From: Gonium pectorale
Lineage: Eukaryota > Chlorophyta > Chlorophyceae > Chlamydomonadales > Volvocaceae
Assembly (NCBI GenBank): GCA_001584585.1
Contig: LSYV01000052.1
Span: forward strand, 56,812-114,048
Length of the DNA: 57,237 nucleotides
Direction: 5' to 3'
Position 1 is the stretch's first letter, and each line of letters begins with the position of its first letter. The translations under genes and the position numbers were made by a program. Under the pieces are notes generated by a model, which saw only the letters and a list, made by a program, of their open reading frames with translations, had not been told where the DNA came from and did no database searches. This document shows, piece after piece, positions 29,914 to 42,200 of the stretch.

Positions 29914-32314
29914 CAGCTAGCGCTGCTGCACCCCGCAGGAACGGACGCCAGGCTTCTCTGCCGAGAGCGTTGTCCAACCCTCTGACCCCGCAGCATGAGC
30001 CGCCGGGCCTCGCTGGAGCTGCTGGCGGCCTCGCCTCCCTCGGCGTGGCTTGGCTGCAATCGCCAAGACGTGACGAAGCCGTCACATGCTCACACACAGG
30101 CGTGACGCCGTGGCCGGAGTTGCCCCTGGGCTGACCTGCCCGACCTTGGTCACGGGAGCTTGGCATGCACTGTGCGCGGCGGCGCCAGCTGATGTTACGG
30201 TCTGCGTGGTGGCGCCAGCTGACGTTGCGGTCAGCGTGGTGGCGCATGCGGGTGGACGGAGGTGACTGCGTGCGGGGCGGGGCGCTGTGTCGGCCCAGGG
30301 CGCGTGTATGCGCCCGGCTTGGTGTGCGGTGCAGTGGTTCGGCCTGGCGGCTGGGCCTCCGGGTTTTGTTGAGCGCACTGGGTTGACAGGGATGCTGCGT
30401 ACGGTTGGCGCGGCGGTTTCTTACGGCGGTTGGAGGTTGCAGGAGCGCATCATTGCGTGAGTTATATATTCTGTCGCGGGTGCATGCTGCCGAGGAGGAC
30501 CGGTCGGTGGTCTGGAGGACCGTGTCCCCGGCCCAATTTCATGGAGCATCGCGCGCCGTCCCCACCGACGTGTCTATCTATACCGCAGGGTCTTGGTTGC
30601 CGATTCGGACGCAGCTTCGTTAGGGGGCCGCCGTGCCATGGCTGCCGAAGATTTGAGAGAGGGCCTGCCTGGCAGCTTCGTTGACGAGGTCGTTGTCGCA
30701 TGAGGCGACTGAGGGCGGGAGGACGATCGGGGGCACGAAGAAATACGCTGACGTCGGCTGGATAGGGGCAGGGCCCCGGCCGGTTTTGGCGGAAGGACTG
30801 ATTCCCCTATGTATGGTCGGGTAGGTATTCGTTGCAGTTGCAGCTGCGGGTACAACTTGGAAAACATCTGTGCCCGAGGCGCGCAAGCCGCCGCTGGCAT
30901 TTGGTGGTGGCGTTTCAGACGCACTTGTGCGCCCCAATCTAGTATTGTCGTTATGGGACGTATTCTATCCTCGGGGGCCGAACGACAATAAAAGTGTCCT
31001 GTTCCCGTAGCTCCTGGCGTCGCTTGCATTGTGGGTGCCTCCGATTCGTCCTCTCGTTCTACCCGGTCGGCTGAGGGAGCCCCACCCGGACCGCCTTGGG
31101 TGCTTCGGCTGTGCAGATGGATTCGCGCAGGTGGGTTCACATCGTTTTTTGGCTTCTATTTGGTACGTATCAAGTGGAGGGCAGCGAACTATCAAACGGA
31201 GGGCAACGGACCGGAGTGGGGTCCTGGTACCCGGGCGCTGCGGCACCAATGGCGCTCGGCTCCGGATTGCCGGGTGCGGGAGCCGTGCCCGTGGGCCGTG
31301 CCACACTCGCACAGAGGCCGAAGAATTCCGCATAACTCATATGATCTCCGGATCGCGCCGGGTATTTTATGTTCAGGAAGAATGCCGCGTAGCGATGTGC
31401 ATGTAGGCATTCGGTGCGGCGTCGGGGACGCCAAGTTGCATTTGGCAGCCGAGCGCGATCCGACATCTTGTTGCGGTCCTGTGCGAGGGTGCTGCCGCTG
31501 TTGGTGTCACCATGGGGAGCCCCGCTTCGCACCCGGTTTTGAGAGGGGAAAACACCGGTATGTTGGTTCACTACCTTCATTAGGAGCCCGCAGAGGGCCC
31601 ACGCACAGGTGGCCGGACGTGTAAACCAGACTGCGGTCGCCCGGGTCGCCCAACGTCCTCAGTCGTGTTCCAGTGGGGACATACCAGGGATACGGTTTCG
31701 TCTTATGGGCTCTGCGCGCCTCAGATCCTTCACCCTGACGCTCGGGGTGCATACCTGTGCTTGCCTTTAAAGCCTCGGGGGCCTGGCCGTGTGCACCGCA
31801 AGGGCACCGCCTCGCGTCCGTGCCCTCGTCGAGGCTAGGAGCGACGCCCCCGAGTCACGGAGTCGAGGCAGCAAGGTCATCTGTCATCTGTGAGAAACTT
31901 CATGCTTGCGAATAGCAAAGGACAATGCCCGCTGAGCGGCTGCAGTAACTGTAACCGAAAAGCTGTGCGCCTAACAACTGGAACCGCCCCAGCCTACACG
32001 CCATAAAGGTGAGCTGGGTGGTACAATATGCTGGCAGCTTATGTGCAGGTTTAATGGCTTAGTTTGCCTCCCTCACGTGGCCAAGGTATTGAAATGCTCG
32101 ATTTCGTGACTTGTCCATGGCAACCTCAACCACAGCCGCTAGGCGTACCAGCTAGGTAAATCATAAATGAATCCGGCAATTGAATCGTTACAACCATTGA
32201 ACATCACAGGGAATCGCCGAAAGCCTACTGTCCATGTCATGTCGCCCACTCCTCAAACTCGGCCCATGGTTCATGTCATGTAACCGCTTAATCCAGACCT
32301 TGGGCCTCAGTGTC
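29914..32314. other. intergenic region between VTE2 and BTB-C
   Basis: About 2.4 kb. It begins with the VTE2 3' UTR and ends with the BTB-C promoter. Minus-strand open frames at 30574-31140 and 30620-30937 overlap each other and have no recognisable domain; a decayed element is possible. TGTAA at 31620-31624 is far from the VTE2 stop, so I cannot place its polyadenylation site. Confidence 0.4.
30181..30250. repeat. 30-bp tandem repeat after VTE2
   Basis: Unit GGCGCCAGCTGATGTTACGG plus ten bases occurs at 30181-30210 and, with three differences, at 30211-30240; a third copy starts at 30241 and then breaks off. Confidence 0.75.
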
Positions 32315-34964
32315 ATGCTCCAACGACTGGTCGTCCTGCCGAAGCAAGCCACTGGCGTGGTGGCATGCCCAGTGCCCGGCCCCGCCGGCCCCCACATCGA
32401 TGATGACGATGACGGTGACCAGGGTGGCGTCACCTTCGGCCCCTCCCAAACTCTCAGCCACATGATACAGACTCTGGTATTTTTTGAGGACCAGGTCAGG
32501 TTCCTTGTTGGCGAGGGCTACGACTGCGAGCCGGTGGGTTTGGGGCCACCCCTTCGCCTCTGCCGTGAGGCAGTGTCGACGTCCACCTCTGCCAGTGGCG
32601 TCTCAGGCAACGGCAGCGGCGGCAGAAATCCCAGAAGGCCCGGCAGTGCTGGCAGCCGCGGTCGCGCTGGCGCTGCGCTGCGACGCAGCGCTACACTGGC
32701 GTTCCCAGCGCCTCTACCCACGCCTCCACGTACGCTGGCAGCGGCGGTGTCATCACTGCTGCCGTACAGCCTGCACGACGCGCGCTGCCCCGTGTACGAC
32801 GTCGTGAGCGACTCTGTCTACTTTGTTGACCGCCACGCCGTCATGAGCCTGCGCCTCAACCGGAACCAGCACGGCAACCCTCGACCTGGATCCAACGCCG
32901 CCGCCGTATACTCCACGGGCAGTGACACCGCCGCCGACGCCGTCGTCAGCTTCGTTGCGGGTGACGTGTGGGCGTCGGGCTGCGACGACGGTCCGGGCCA
33001 CGCGGCCCGCTTCGCCGACATCGTGGGACTGGCGGTTGACCCACGGGACGGTGCCATCTACGTGGCAGGTGCGTACGGCAACTGGGCTAGCGGATGGTGA
33101 GATGGTTGACCCCAAGCCTTGCTACCGCTGCTGGAGTGCCGATGCTGGTCCCTTCGCACAGGCCTCAGCCAGAAACGCAGATCATTCTAATTAACGGCAC
33201 GTCGTACTGGCTGTATCACTGACATCCTTATGCTACGACGTATTATGCCACCCCCACCTTGCAGAGAACGCTGACTTCGTCGAGCAGCTCCTGCTCGGAG
33301 AGGTGAGCGGCGCGCGAATTCGGAAGATCACACCCGCCGCCGCCGCCAGCGGCACACGCAGCGCAGCCAGCGACGGTGGCGGTGCTGGCGATGGCATGCT
33401 GGTGCCGGGCGTCGAGGCTGAGGGAGAGCAAGGCAGCGACGACTGGGTGGTCAATACCCTGCCAGGCTTGGCGCTGCCGCGGGGCCACTGGGTGGGCCTC
33501 GCATTCGACGCCGCCACGTGCTCCCTGCTGGCGGCCACACGCACCGCCATCGCCCGGCTGCCGCTGCCGGCGCCGCCAAGAAGCAGTCGGACGGTCTGCA
33601 GCCGCTGCGCCAGCGGCACCGCCAGCCCCGGTGACGTCGATTCGCGGTTAAGGAGCACCGCTGCCGCTGCTGCCGGCCCTTCTGCCGCCGCTGCCAGCAG
33701 CGATACCCGCGCCGGGCCCTCTGGGGCCTCTGATGGCAGCGCCGCTGGCCGCCGTGACCGCCTTCCGCCGCACAGCGCATTACGGCTCCCAGGCGCCCCG
33801 GAAATGCCCCCAGCTCGCCAGCATGCTCGCGTCCCACCGCTGTCGGCACAGCAGCCACAGCCCGCACCGCCGCCGCAGCATCCTCCCCCTCCCGGTGCGG
33901 AGGGCCCCGAGCTGCTCGCCGGCGACTGGTGGGCGGCCGGCCAGGCCGATGGCCGAGGCGGCGCCGTGCGCTTCGCTGCTATCGCCGGTCTCGCCGCCGG
34001 CGCTGGCGGGCGCATCTACATCGCCGACGATGGGTCGCTGCGGCGGCTCGACTCGAGCGTGGGCACGGTGCTGACGCTGCTGGGCGGCGGCTCGCAGCGC
34101 ACCTGGCGCACCCCCCACCTGGCGCTGCTGCCCTCGGGCTGCCTGGCGGCCTGCGGCCACGCGCGAGACCCCGCGCTGCACCTCCTCGGAGGAGGCTTCC
34201 TGCCGCCGCCGCTGTCGCCGCCATCGCTGGTGGGCGGCTGGCGGCGGTGGCAGCGGCAGCGGCAGGAACAGGCTGCTGAGCTCGAGGACGGTGGCACCTG
34301 CTGCGACGTCTGTGGCGCAGGCGTGGGCAGCCGCGGGGATCGACGGCACGAGGCTGCGGTCGCAGCGGCCGAGCGCCTGTGCGAGCAGCTGCAGGCACCG
34401 CAAGGGGGTGACGACCACACCGGCAGCGGTGGCGCCGCCGCAGCCGTTGTTACCGTACGCGTGGGGCCGCGGGCCTTCCTGGCTCACCGCTCGCTGCTGG
34501 CCCTCTGCTCCGATTACTTTAAGCACCTGCTGGCGCCGGACAGCGGGTTCGCGGAAGCGGCCGCGGCCCACGGGTCGCACTACGCCCAGACCGAGCTGCT
34601 GGACGCCGACCCACGTGCCTTCGGGCTGCTGCTGTCGTACATGTACACGGGCACACTTGCCGTACCGGAGGAACTGCTTCGGCCCACCTTGGAGCTGGCG
34701 GGCCGTCTGCTGATGCCGGACGTGTGCGCGACGCTGAGGCCGAGGCTGCTGGCCGCCGGCTGCGGCAGCCCCGGCACTGTCGCGGCCGACCTGGTGTGGG
34801 CCGAGCAGCACAGCCTATCGGATCTGGTTCCGGAGCTGGTGCGGCGGTTTGTACGGCATCGGCGCGAGGCGGTGGCGGCGAACCCGGAGGCGGTGCGACA
34901 GCTGGCGGAGGGGAGCCCGGCGTTGGCGGCGGAGCTGCTGCTGGCGTTTGGGGCCGCCGACTAG
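32315..34964 (+). CDS. BTB/POZ domain protein with NHL-like propeller (BTB-C), 2 exons
   Basis: Third paralogue, 817 residues. Exons 32315-33068 and 33265-34964 join in phase (GTGGCAG|GTGCGT ... TTGCAG|AG), giving YVAENADFVEQLL across the junction, where BTB-A and BTB-B are unspliced. The frame extends upstream to a Met at 32234, but MLQRLVVLPKQATGVVACP at 32315 matches the starts of the paralogues. Propeller landmarks are CPVYDVVSDSVYFVDRHAVM and GDVWASGCDDGPGHAARF, and ARIRKITP begins the next blade. The BTB domain starts near residue 648 (VRVGPRAFLAHRSLLALCSDY), with a BACK-like tail containing DLVWAEQHSLSDLVPEL. A patch of Asp residues (IDDDDDGD) lies near residue 32. A TGTAA is found 400 nt after the stop. 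Confidence 0.85.
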
Positions 34965-36785
34965 GCTTGGTTGACTCAAGGTGGAGCACCCCATGCAAGC
35001 GGAAGAGCAGGAGGATGTGAAAAACGGAAAGCCGCAAAGCAAGGAGGAAGCCGACCTGTGTGTGTGTGTGTGCATCCAATACACGCCAACTATCGTACGG
35101 ACGACGGCATGGTTCTGGCCATGGCGGGACAAGGTAGCCGAGCAGACGGGCCGTATCCATCTGGATGGCATGTTGGCGCCCTATGTCTGGGGAACAGTGC
35201 GACATAGGGCTCTGATAGGCGTTGCTGGGGTGGCCTGGCTCGTGCCGTAAGCGGCCGACTGCACTGATTACCGCACCGGTCGTGCTGAGTCGGGGGAGAC
35301 TCTCACCTGCACAGATTTACACTGCGCAGCTCCAACCGACGTTACTTTTACTTGTTGCGACCCCTGTAACGTAACTGCGGTCTTGTTGCTGGGTTTTTTT
35401 GGGGGTTGGGGGATATCGGGAGAGGGGGGGGGGAGCGACTTGTGCGGAACAACTAGTGTCGGCCTGGGGACCAACGTGACTTGCGGTTGACTAGTGCAAT
35501 ACGCTCATGCGTCCAAGAGCGCAACGCTGCCGAGTGGACCAGTCCCTATCAGTCAGCAGAAAATCGCGACGTTCTCAGGGAATGGCTGCTGGCTGTCCAT
35601 GGCTCCTAGCCCTGAATCCTCCCAAGTCTCCCAGCAGCCAGCAACCCACCTATGCAGCACTGTGTAAGCGATTCGGCTCCGACATCTTGGGTTGATGCCT
35701 CCTCCTCGTGCAACCGCCGGCCGCCGTGGCAACCGCCATGCTGCGCCGTACTCCGCAGCACGCAGCAGGCCGTGCGCCTGCACTCCGTGCTTTTGGGGCA
35801 CTCGTTTTCTTTCTGGGTCCTTGCTTATTTAGACCCAGTGACAGTGGTGCGCAGTGTGCAGCTAGCTGGAGCCAAAAGTGCTGTTTTAGGCAACCCGGAG
35901 CTTGCACTCGAGCTTTATTATAGGAGCCGACATCATCGGCAAGCCGTTGCTGGTCTTCTCTTCAGCCAAGCAGTCAACGGGCGGCAATTTTCGACCCAGA
36001 ACGGACGTCTCTGTTTTGCGTGCCGTTTAAAGCCTCAGGTAACGATGTGATGCATAAGCGATTGCTTTCAGTGCTAGATGTAAGCGTCCCGCAACGTCGC
36101 CATGCTTGCTGCGCGCGAATCGAGCGCTCGCGCGTACTCCGTGATTCCACCAACTGCAAATGTAGGCATTGCCTTTCGCGCATGTGTATGGCGAAAACCC
36201 CGGCGGCACACCTCGACACGCATCCCACTCCGCTCAGCGCCGTGCCCCTCACAATTACCTTCCTGCACTGATGCCCACAAAGTTGTGTTCACCGCCCTCA
36301 ACAATCGACTACGCCTTCATTCCTGCCGCCAACCCAACACCCATGCCAAATGCCCTAGGGTTTCCGCGCCGCCCGCCGCCGCTCTCAAGGTTTACCACGT
36401 TGCCTGAGGACAGGTGCCTTCCTGTGGCCCAAACATCCGGCCAGCACGCCCACCACCTCTCGAGCTCGTTTCGCGCAGCACGGTTGGGAGGGCGAGGAGG
36501 GACGCCCGGTCCTCACGGCGTCCTGGGTACAGCGGCAGCTTGTAACACATAACACACGGCCCCGGAGGAGCAGCTGCAGAGGCACGTAACCACGAGAAAA
36601 GGACACGGGCTCCGGCCTCTGCCTGCCTGCCTGCGGGTTCGGCGCTGCGCGCTGAGGCCCCGGGGCTATCGCTTGTGGCGTCCGTACATCGTCGGAGTGC
36701 AGAAGGTGACGCATTTGGAGGCGCTTAAGGGAAGCGTGAGGGAACCGGAGGAGGAGGAGCAGAAAGCGAGGCGCCTGGAGCCGTC
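34965..36785. other. intergenic region between BTB-C and RAD21
   Basis: The left part should be the BTB-C 3' UTR up to about 35370, including a (TG)n run near 35057-35070 and homopolymeric T and G tracts at 35393-35432. The right part should hold the RAD21 promoter and 5' UTR. I see no gene. Confidence 0.45.
35365..35369 (+). terminator. candidate TGTAA polyadenylation signal for BTB-C
   Basis: TGTAA lies 400 nt downstream of the BTB-C stop codon. Confidence 0.45.
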
Positions 36786-39113
36786 ATGTTCTACGCAGCT
36801 CAGCTCGTGTCGGCGGATGGGCCGCTCAAGGTGTGTGCGGCGTACGCGCGTGGGACGTGGGACGTGGGGGGAGGGGGGGCCGCGGCCGGGGTCGGGGCCG
36901 GGGTCAGGGTCGGGGTCGGGGTCGGGGTCGTAGGTGCGGGCGGGCGGAGGAGGGCCGAGGGCTGACGGAAGGCGCTGGCGATGGAGCCGAAAGGGGCGCA
37001 CGGATGATCGCCTCGGGGAAGGCTGGGTGAGAAGGGTTAATGGGGAATGGGGGATGGGGAGGGTGCATTGGGAGGAGGAGGGTGGATGGCGATGTGGAAG
37101 GTGGAGGGTCGACAGGGGAGTGGATGGGGAGGGGTTGGGTGATGAGAAGGGGCCGGTGGGGGGGAGGGGGTTTAGATGTGGAGGGCTGTTGGGGGAGCAG
37201 GACACAGGGGTCCGGCGTTGGCAGGGCTCCAGGGGAGCAGGGGCGGGCGGCCGGACAGGGTGAAGGGGATCCAGGGTAGGGTGTGCGGCAGCATGCGCCA
37301 GCCGCTGCGGTCCGGTCCGCTGCGCGCCACCGCACCCACCACACCAGCGCCTCGTCGCGTGCGGGCTCCCGCGCCTTGCCCGCGTGACATCGCGGGTTCG
37401 CGGCCTGTCCTTTGGCCCCACCCGTTACGCCCTGAGGCTCAGAGAGCGGCTGTCACCCTGCTGTGCCCCAGCCCTGAGGCCCGCTGACCCACACATCCAA
37501 GGCCGTCCCTGTCACATCCCAGCCGCCGCCAGCCGCTGCGCACCCCCGGCGGAAAGGTGTCGCTGTGCCGTGGCTCCCGCTCAGCTCAGCTCCCTCCCGC
37601 TCCCGCTCCCTCCCGCCCCGCTCCTCCCCGCCCTACTCCGCTCCTCCCCGCTCCGCTCCCCCCGCCTGACCGCTGCCGCCCGCAGGTCCTGTGGGTGGCC
37701 GCCACGCTGGACCGGCAGCTGCTCCGCTCGCAGGTGGACGGCACCGCCATCCCCCGCGTGGTGGAGCTCTACCTGGCGCCGGACGCGCCGGGGGGCATCT
37801 TCTCGGCCGGGCCACCGGGGCGCAAGGTGGGGGCGGGCGGGTAGGCCAGGTGGGCAGCGGCGGGCTGCGATGGTGTGTATGGCGGCCGCAGCGCCCTGCT
37901 GACTTCGCCCTTGCTTTTCGGGCCTCTGTGCTCTGCCCTTCGCCACGCCAACAGGGACTTGAGCTGATTCGCGGCGCACGCTCCCTTCCCGCCACCACAG
38001 TCCTCACGCACACTCATGTTCCTCTCCCCAATTCCTGCGCGCTTGCGGGTCGACTATCCCCCTCCAACCTGGGGCGGTCATGTGCCGGGTTTGGCGTCGC
38101 GCCTTGCGGCCCGTCTCCCTTCTTCGCTACCCCCTCAAACCTGTTCGAGCGGGCACCCGGGCCTTCATGGAGCCATTCTGCGAGGCGTGCGTACCGCCGT
38201 ACCCATCGCCTCATTGCACCGCTTGCCCACCGGCTGAGCTGCGCCTCACCTCCCCCCCACCCTGGCGAATGCGGCTGGTCCGAAAAGACCATGTCCGTCC
38301 ACCCCCCTCCCCAACATTCCTGCTGCACCGCCCTCCCTCCTCGACCCTCCCACGTACCACTCCCATGAACCCGTCGCGCCCTACCCCCCCCCCCGGCCCC
38401 TCCAGCCAGCGCCTTACGATCGTTTGACCCCTCTCCCCCTCTCTCCGCAGGGCGGCCGCGACGCCACCCCGGCCCCGTCCGAGTCCGCCCCCTTGGCGCT
38501 GCGCCTCAGCGGCCAGCTGCTACTGGGCGTGTGCCGCATCTACTCGCGCAAGGTGTCGTACCTGCTACAGGTACGGCACGGCCGTAAGGCAGAGGAGCAC
38601 AGCGCGGCCGAGGGAGGCGCGCAGTTGCGCATGTCGACCTGCCCCATCATGTTCCCCCCCACTGGCTGACAATCTTGGGCCGCAACAGCCCATTGGGCAG
38701 GCGAACCGGAATGTTGGCACCTGTACGAGCACGAGCACAGCAGCACGATCGCTGTTGCCCCAGACCCATCGTGCGTGTGTGCGCCCCAGGACTGCGAGCG
38801 CGCTCTTCTGACGCTGCGCAACATCATGCCCGACGAGGCGCTGATGGCCTTCAGCCGAAACGACGACGGCGGCAGCGGCGCCGAGCCGGGCGGCGCGGCG
38901 CACAGCCTGCGGGTGGGTGGGCGGGTGGGCGGGTGCTAGCGACTGCAGAACGAGCGATTCTCAGCACAGCTATCCAGGAGTCTGCTGCCTGAATGCGAAG
39001 TCGGGCTATGAAGATTATTGCCCGCTGCAAGTCGAGCGCAGGCCGCCATCTGCCAGGTGCACGTGCACGAGCGTGTCTCTGTCCCTCTCTCTGTCCCTCT
39101 CTCTCTGTCCCTC

Positions 39114-39144
<31 letters not shown>

Positions 39145-39185
39145 GTCTCGCTTTCTGTCTCTCTCTGTCTCTGTCTCGCGTTCTG

Positions 39186-39219
<34 letters not shown>

Positions 39220-42200
39220 CGCCCTCTCTCTGCCTCTCCCCTCCTCTCTGGCGCGACCCCGCGGCTGCCCCACCGAGCGGCCGAGAGTCAGTAGAGGCGG
39301 CGCGTCCTCCGGGGCAGCTCGGCGTCTGCTCAGCTCACATGCGCGTCGTGCGCATGCGCCCGGCCTGGTCCGCGGAAGGCCGATGGCGCGAGGTGCCCGC
39401 AGCTCGTGGCGGTCCGCTACCACTCCTGTGCGCGCACCCGCCTCCCCTCCGCCCCCACACTGCCACTGCCTCCCATCCTGCCCCGCACAACCCTCACAGG
39501 CCCGGCACCATGACGGCGGCGCCGGCGCCGACGGGGAGGAGCACGACGGCGCGCGCAGCGGCCGCCGGGGTCGCCGCCGCGCCTCGGTCGCTGCCGTGGG
39601 CGCGGCGGCCGGCGGACCCGTGGGTCCCGACGGCGAGCCTCTGATGCTGCCGTACGACGAGGAGGAGGTCCTGCTGGAAGGTGGGTCCTCCGTACAGCAG
39701 GCACACCAGTCGTAGGTCGCTCGTTGCCATGTCAAATCACGAGGCCGGCCGCTTCCATGGGCTTCATGCAGTTCGCGTCACATAGTGGCGCGCCGCGGAC
39801 GCAATTGAGTGTAGCGTGAGTAAAAACGGGGACAAGTAGCGTCGTCGGCGTGGGCGCGGGCAGTATGTCATACATGACGTGCTGCAGGCGTATTGACAGC
39901 AAGCAAGGCATAAAAAACGTCCTAGCCGGCAGCCCGGCAGCTCGGCGGCCGAATGTGTGCGTGTGGGAAGTGCCAAAAGCGCGTGTGCATGATGTGTGGG
40001 GGCATGTGTGCCCGTGTGGGGCATGTTCGATCAGGCGCATGGGTAGGGGGTTGACCCCCGCTCGGTATCCTTCAACCCTCGGCCCCTCGGGTCCCGTGTC
40101 TTTCCCCCCTCTCCCCCCTCTCCGCTGCCCTGTGCCGCACTGACAGGCCGGCAAAGCCACGGCGCCGACGCCTCGGGGGCGGCAGGAGCCGGCGACAACG
40201 ACGCCGTCTCACGGGTGGGCCGTCTCTGTGTGTGTGTGTGTTGGGAGGGGCACTGGCGGGCTATGCTGTGCTGGGCCCAGNNNNNNNNNNNNNNNNNNNN
40301 GCCCGAGGGCGCGAAGCGGGACGAGGCGGCGACGAGGGGGGGGCGGCGGGCACGGGGAGGCGGGTGCGAGCCGGGGGCAAGGGTCACCGCTGCGGAAAGG
40401 CTAGTCTGCGGAAAGCACCGGGCTGGGCGGCGGCACCCAGCCATGATCGCCGAGCCGAGCCTATACGTCCGCGCAGGTTGCCGCGCCGGTTTCCTTCACA
40501 GTCTCTCCAGAGATGTACCGACATCAGCCAGTCCTGCCCACGTACCATGTCGTGCCCCCCCCCCCACCCCGCCCCCGCGCCTCCCACAGTCCATGCCCGG
40601 CGGAGACCGCTCCCAGGCGCTGGCCGCGCTGCGACTCAACTGGAGCAGCCCCTTTGGTGGCGGCGCCGGCGGCGACGCAGCCGGCGGTGGCGGCGTTGGC
40701 CTGTTTGGCGGCGGCGGTGGCAGCGGCGAGCTGCTCGGTGAGGGCCCGGCGGCGTCGCTGGTTGGCTTCGGGAGCGCTCCGCTGACCCCGGGCGCAGACG
40801 AGCACACCTTCTTTGACGAAGAGGTACGACAGTGCATGCGTGTGCCGTACATCACCGATGGTTCTGTTGTCGGCTGCCGCTTAATCAGAGGCGGCACCGG
40901 CGCTTAGAGGACATTGTCCAGGTGTCCTCCCCTTCGCTTTGTGGTGGATGAGCGGTGGTGTGCGGATGGGGCGGCGAGATCACCCGACCTCCAGAGCCAT
41001 AGCCCCCACCAAGCGGTGGCGCGTAGTCCGCTGCTGCGGATGCCGCTGTGACCGCGTCGTGTGGTCCCAAAGGCTCGGGACCCGGGAGGCATGATCGCTT
41101 CGCGGGCCCCGGTGCCCGCTCCTATCCGTACGCCTGGCCGACGGCGGCCGTAATGCATCGACAGCACTGCCGTACTGTCTTGCAGGTTCCGGAGCACTTT
41201 GAGTTCGACCTGGACGAGCACGAGCTCGAGGCGCTGCGGTGAGCGGAGCGGAGCGGGGCTGCCCCCCGTCGGGACGCGCAAGGGGGGGGGGGCGGGAAGG
41301 GAGGGGAGGTGGCGGGCGAGGTGTGTGTGTGGTGGGGGGGGGGGCGGAGGTGGGGAGCAGGACACTGCCTTGGCAAACCGGGTGCGTGGGGAGAGGGATC
41401 AGAATAGGGAGAAGGCGTTTTCACCCCTGGGACGAGGGGTGGGGCGGCTGAGTCCAGGCCGGCGCTGTACCCGCTGCTGGTGGCCTGGCGGTTGTCGCCC
41501 GCGTCGCTCCCATGATGGTGATGGCGATGGCGATGGCGATGATGAGGCAGGGCCCCGGCGATGGCTGGCCCCCGCGGCGGCGGGAGCTCCTTGGATGGCC
41601 CCACCCCCCCACCTCTCACGCAGGGAGCGGAATGCCCGTGTGACTCGTGTCCCCCGGGTGCCCTTGTTCATTACCCCCGGGTGCCCTTGTTCATTACCCC
41701 TGGGTGCCGCGATGCGAGTCTTAGGCGTCCTGGCAATGGCCCGTGAGGCCACACGTCCCGCAGCTGGTGGAGCGGCCGTGCGACTCTACGGCTGCCGTGA
41801 CGTGCCTTTGTGCGATGTTGTGGCCTGGGCCCTTGCCTCGACCGCAGGGCCGCCAGCCAGGACTTGGACCACCAGCGCCGCCAGCAGCAGGAACAGCAGC
41901 AGCAGCAGCAGCCCGGGCGGCAGGCGGACCCCTTCAGCACCCCGCAGCAGCAGCAGCAGCAGGTGGCCGCACTGCGGGGCGAGGAGCCGGGTGACGAGGC
42001 GGGGCCGGGCCGGCGGCGGCCGTTGCATCCGGAGCCAGTGGGGCGGGGCGGCGGCGGCGGCCTGGAGGCGGTGCCTGAGGGGGCGGAGCACGAGGCGCAG
42101 GAGGAGGCGTTCGAGACGCCGCCGGAGAAGGGGGCGGCGGCCGGCGCGGCCGAGGGAGAGATGGAGGCGGAGGCGGCTGTACCGATGGAAGTGGACTCAG

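Noticed and set aside
30574..31140. 188-codon minus-strand open frame downstream of VTE2.
   Set aside because: Low-complexity composition, overlapping frames of similar length and no recognisable motif.
36880..36931. Telomere-like GGGGTC array.
   Set aside because: The unit does not match the algal telomere repeat (TTTTAGGG) and the array lies inside an intron of an intact gene.
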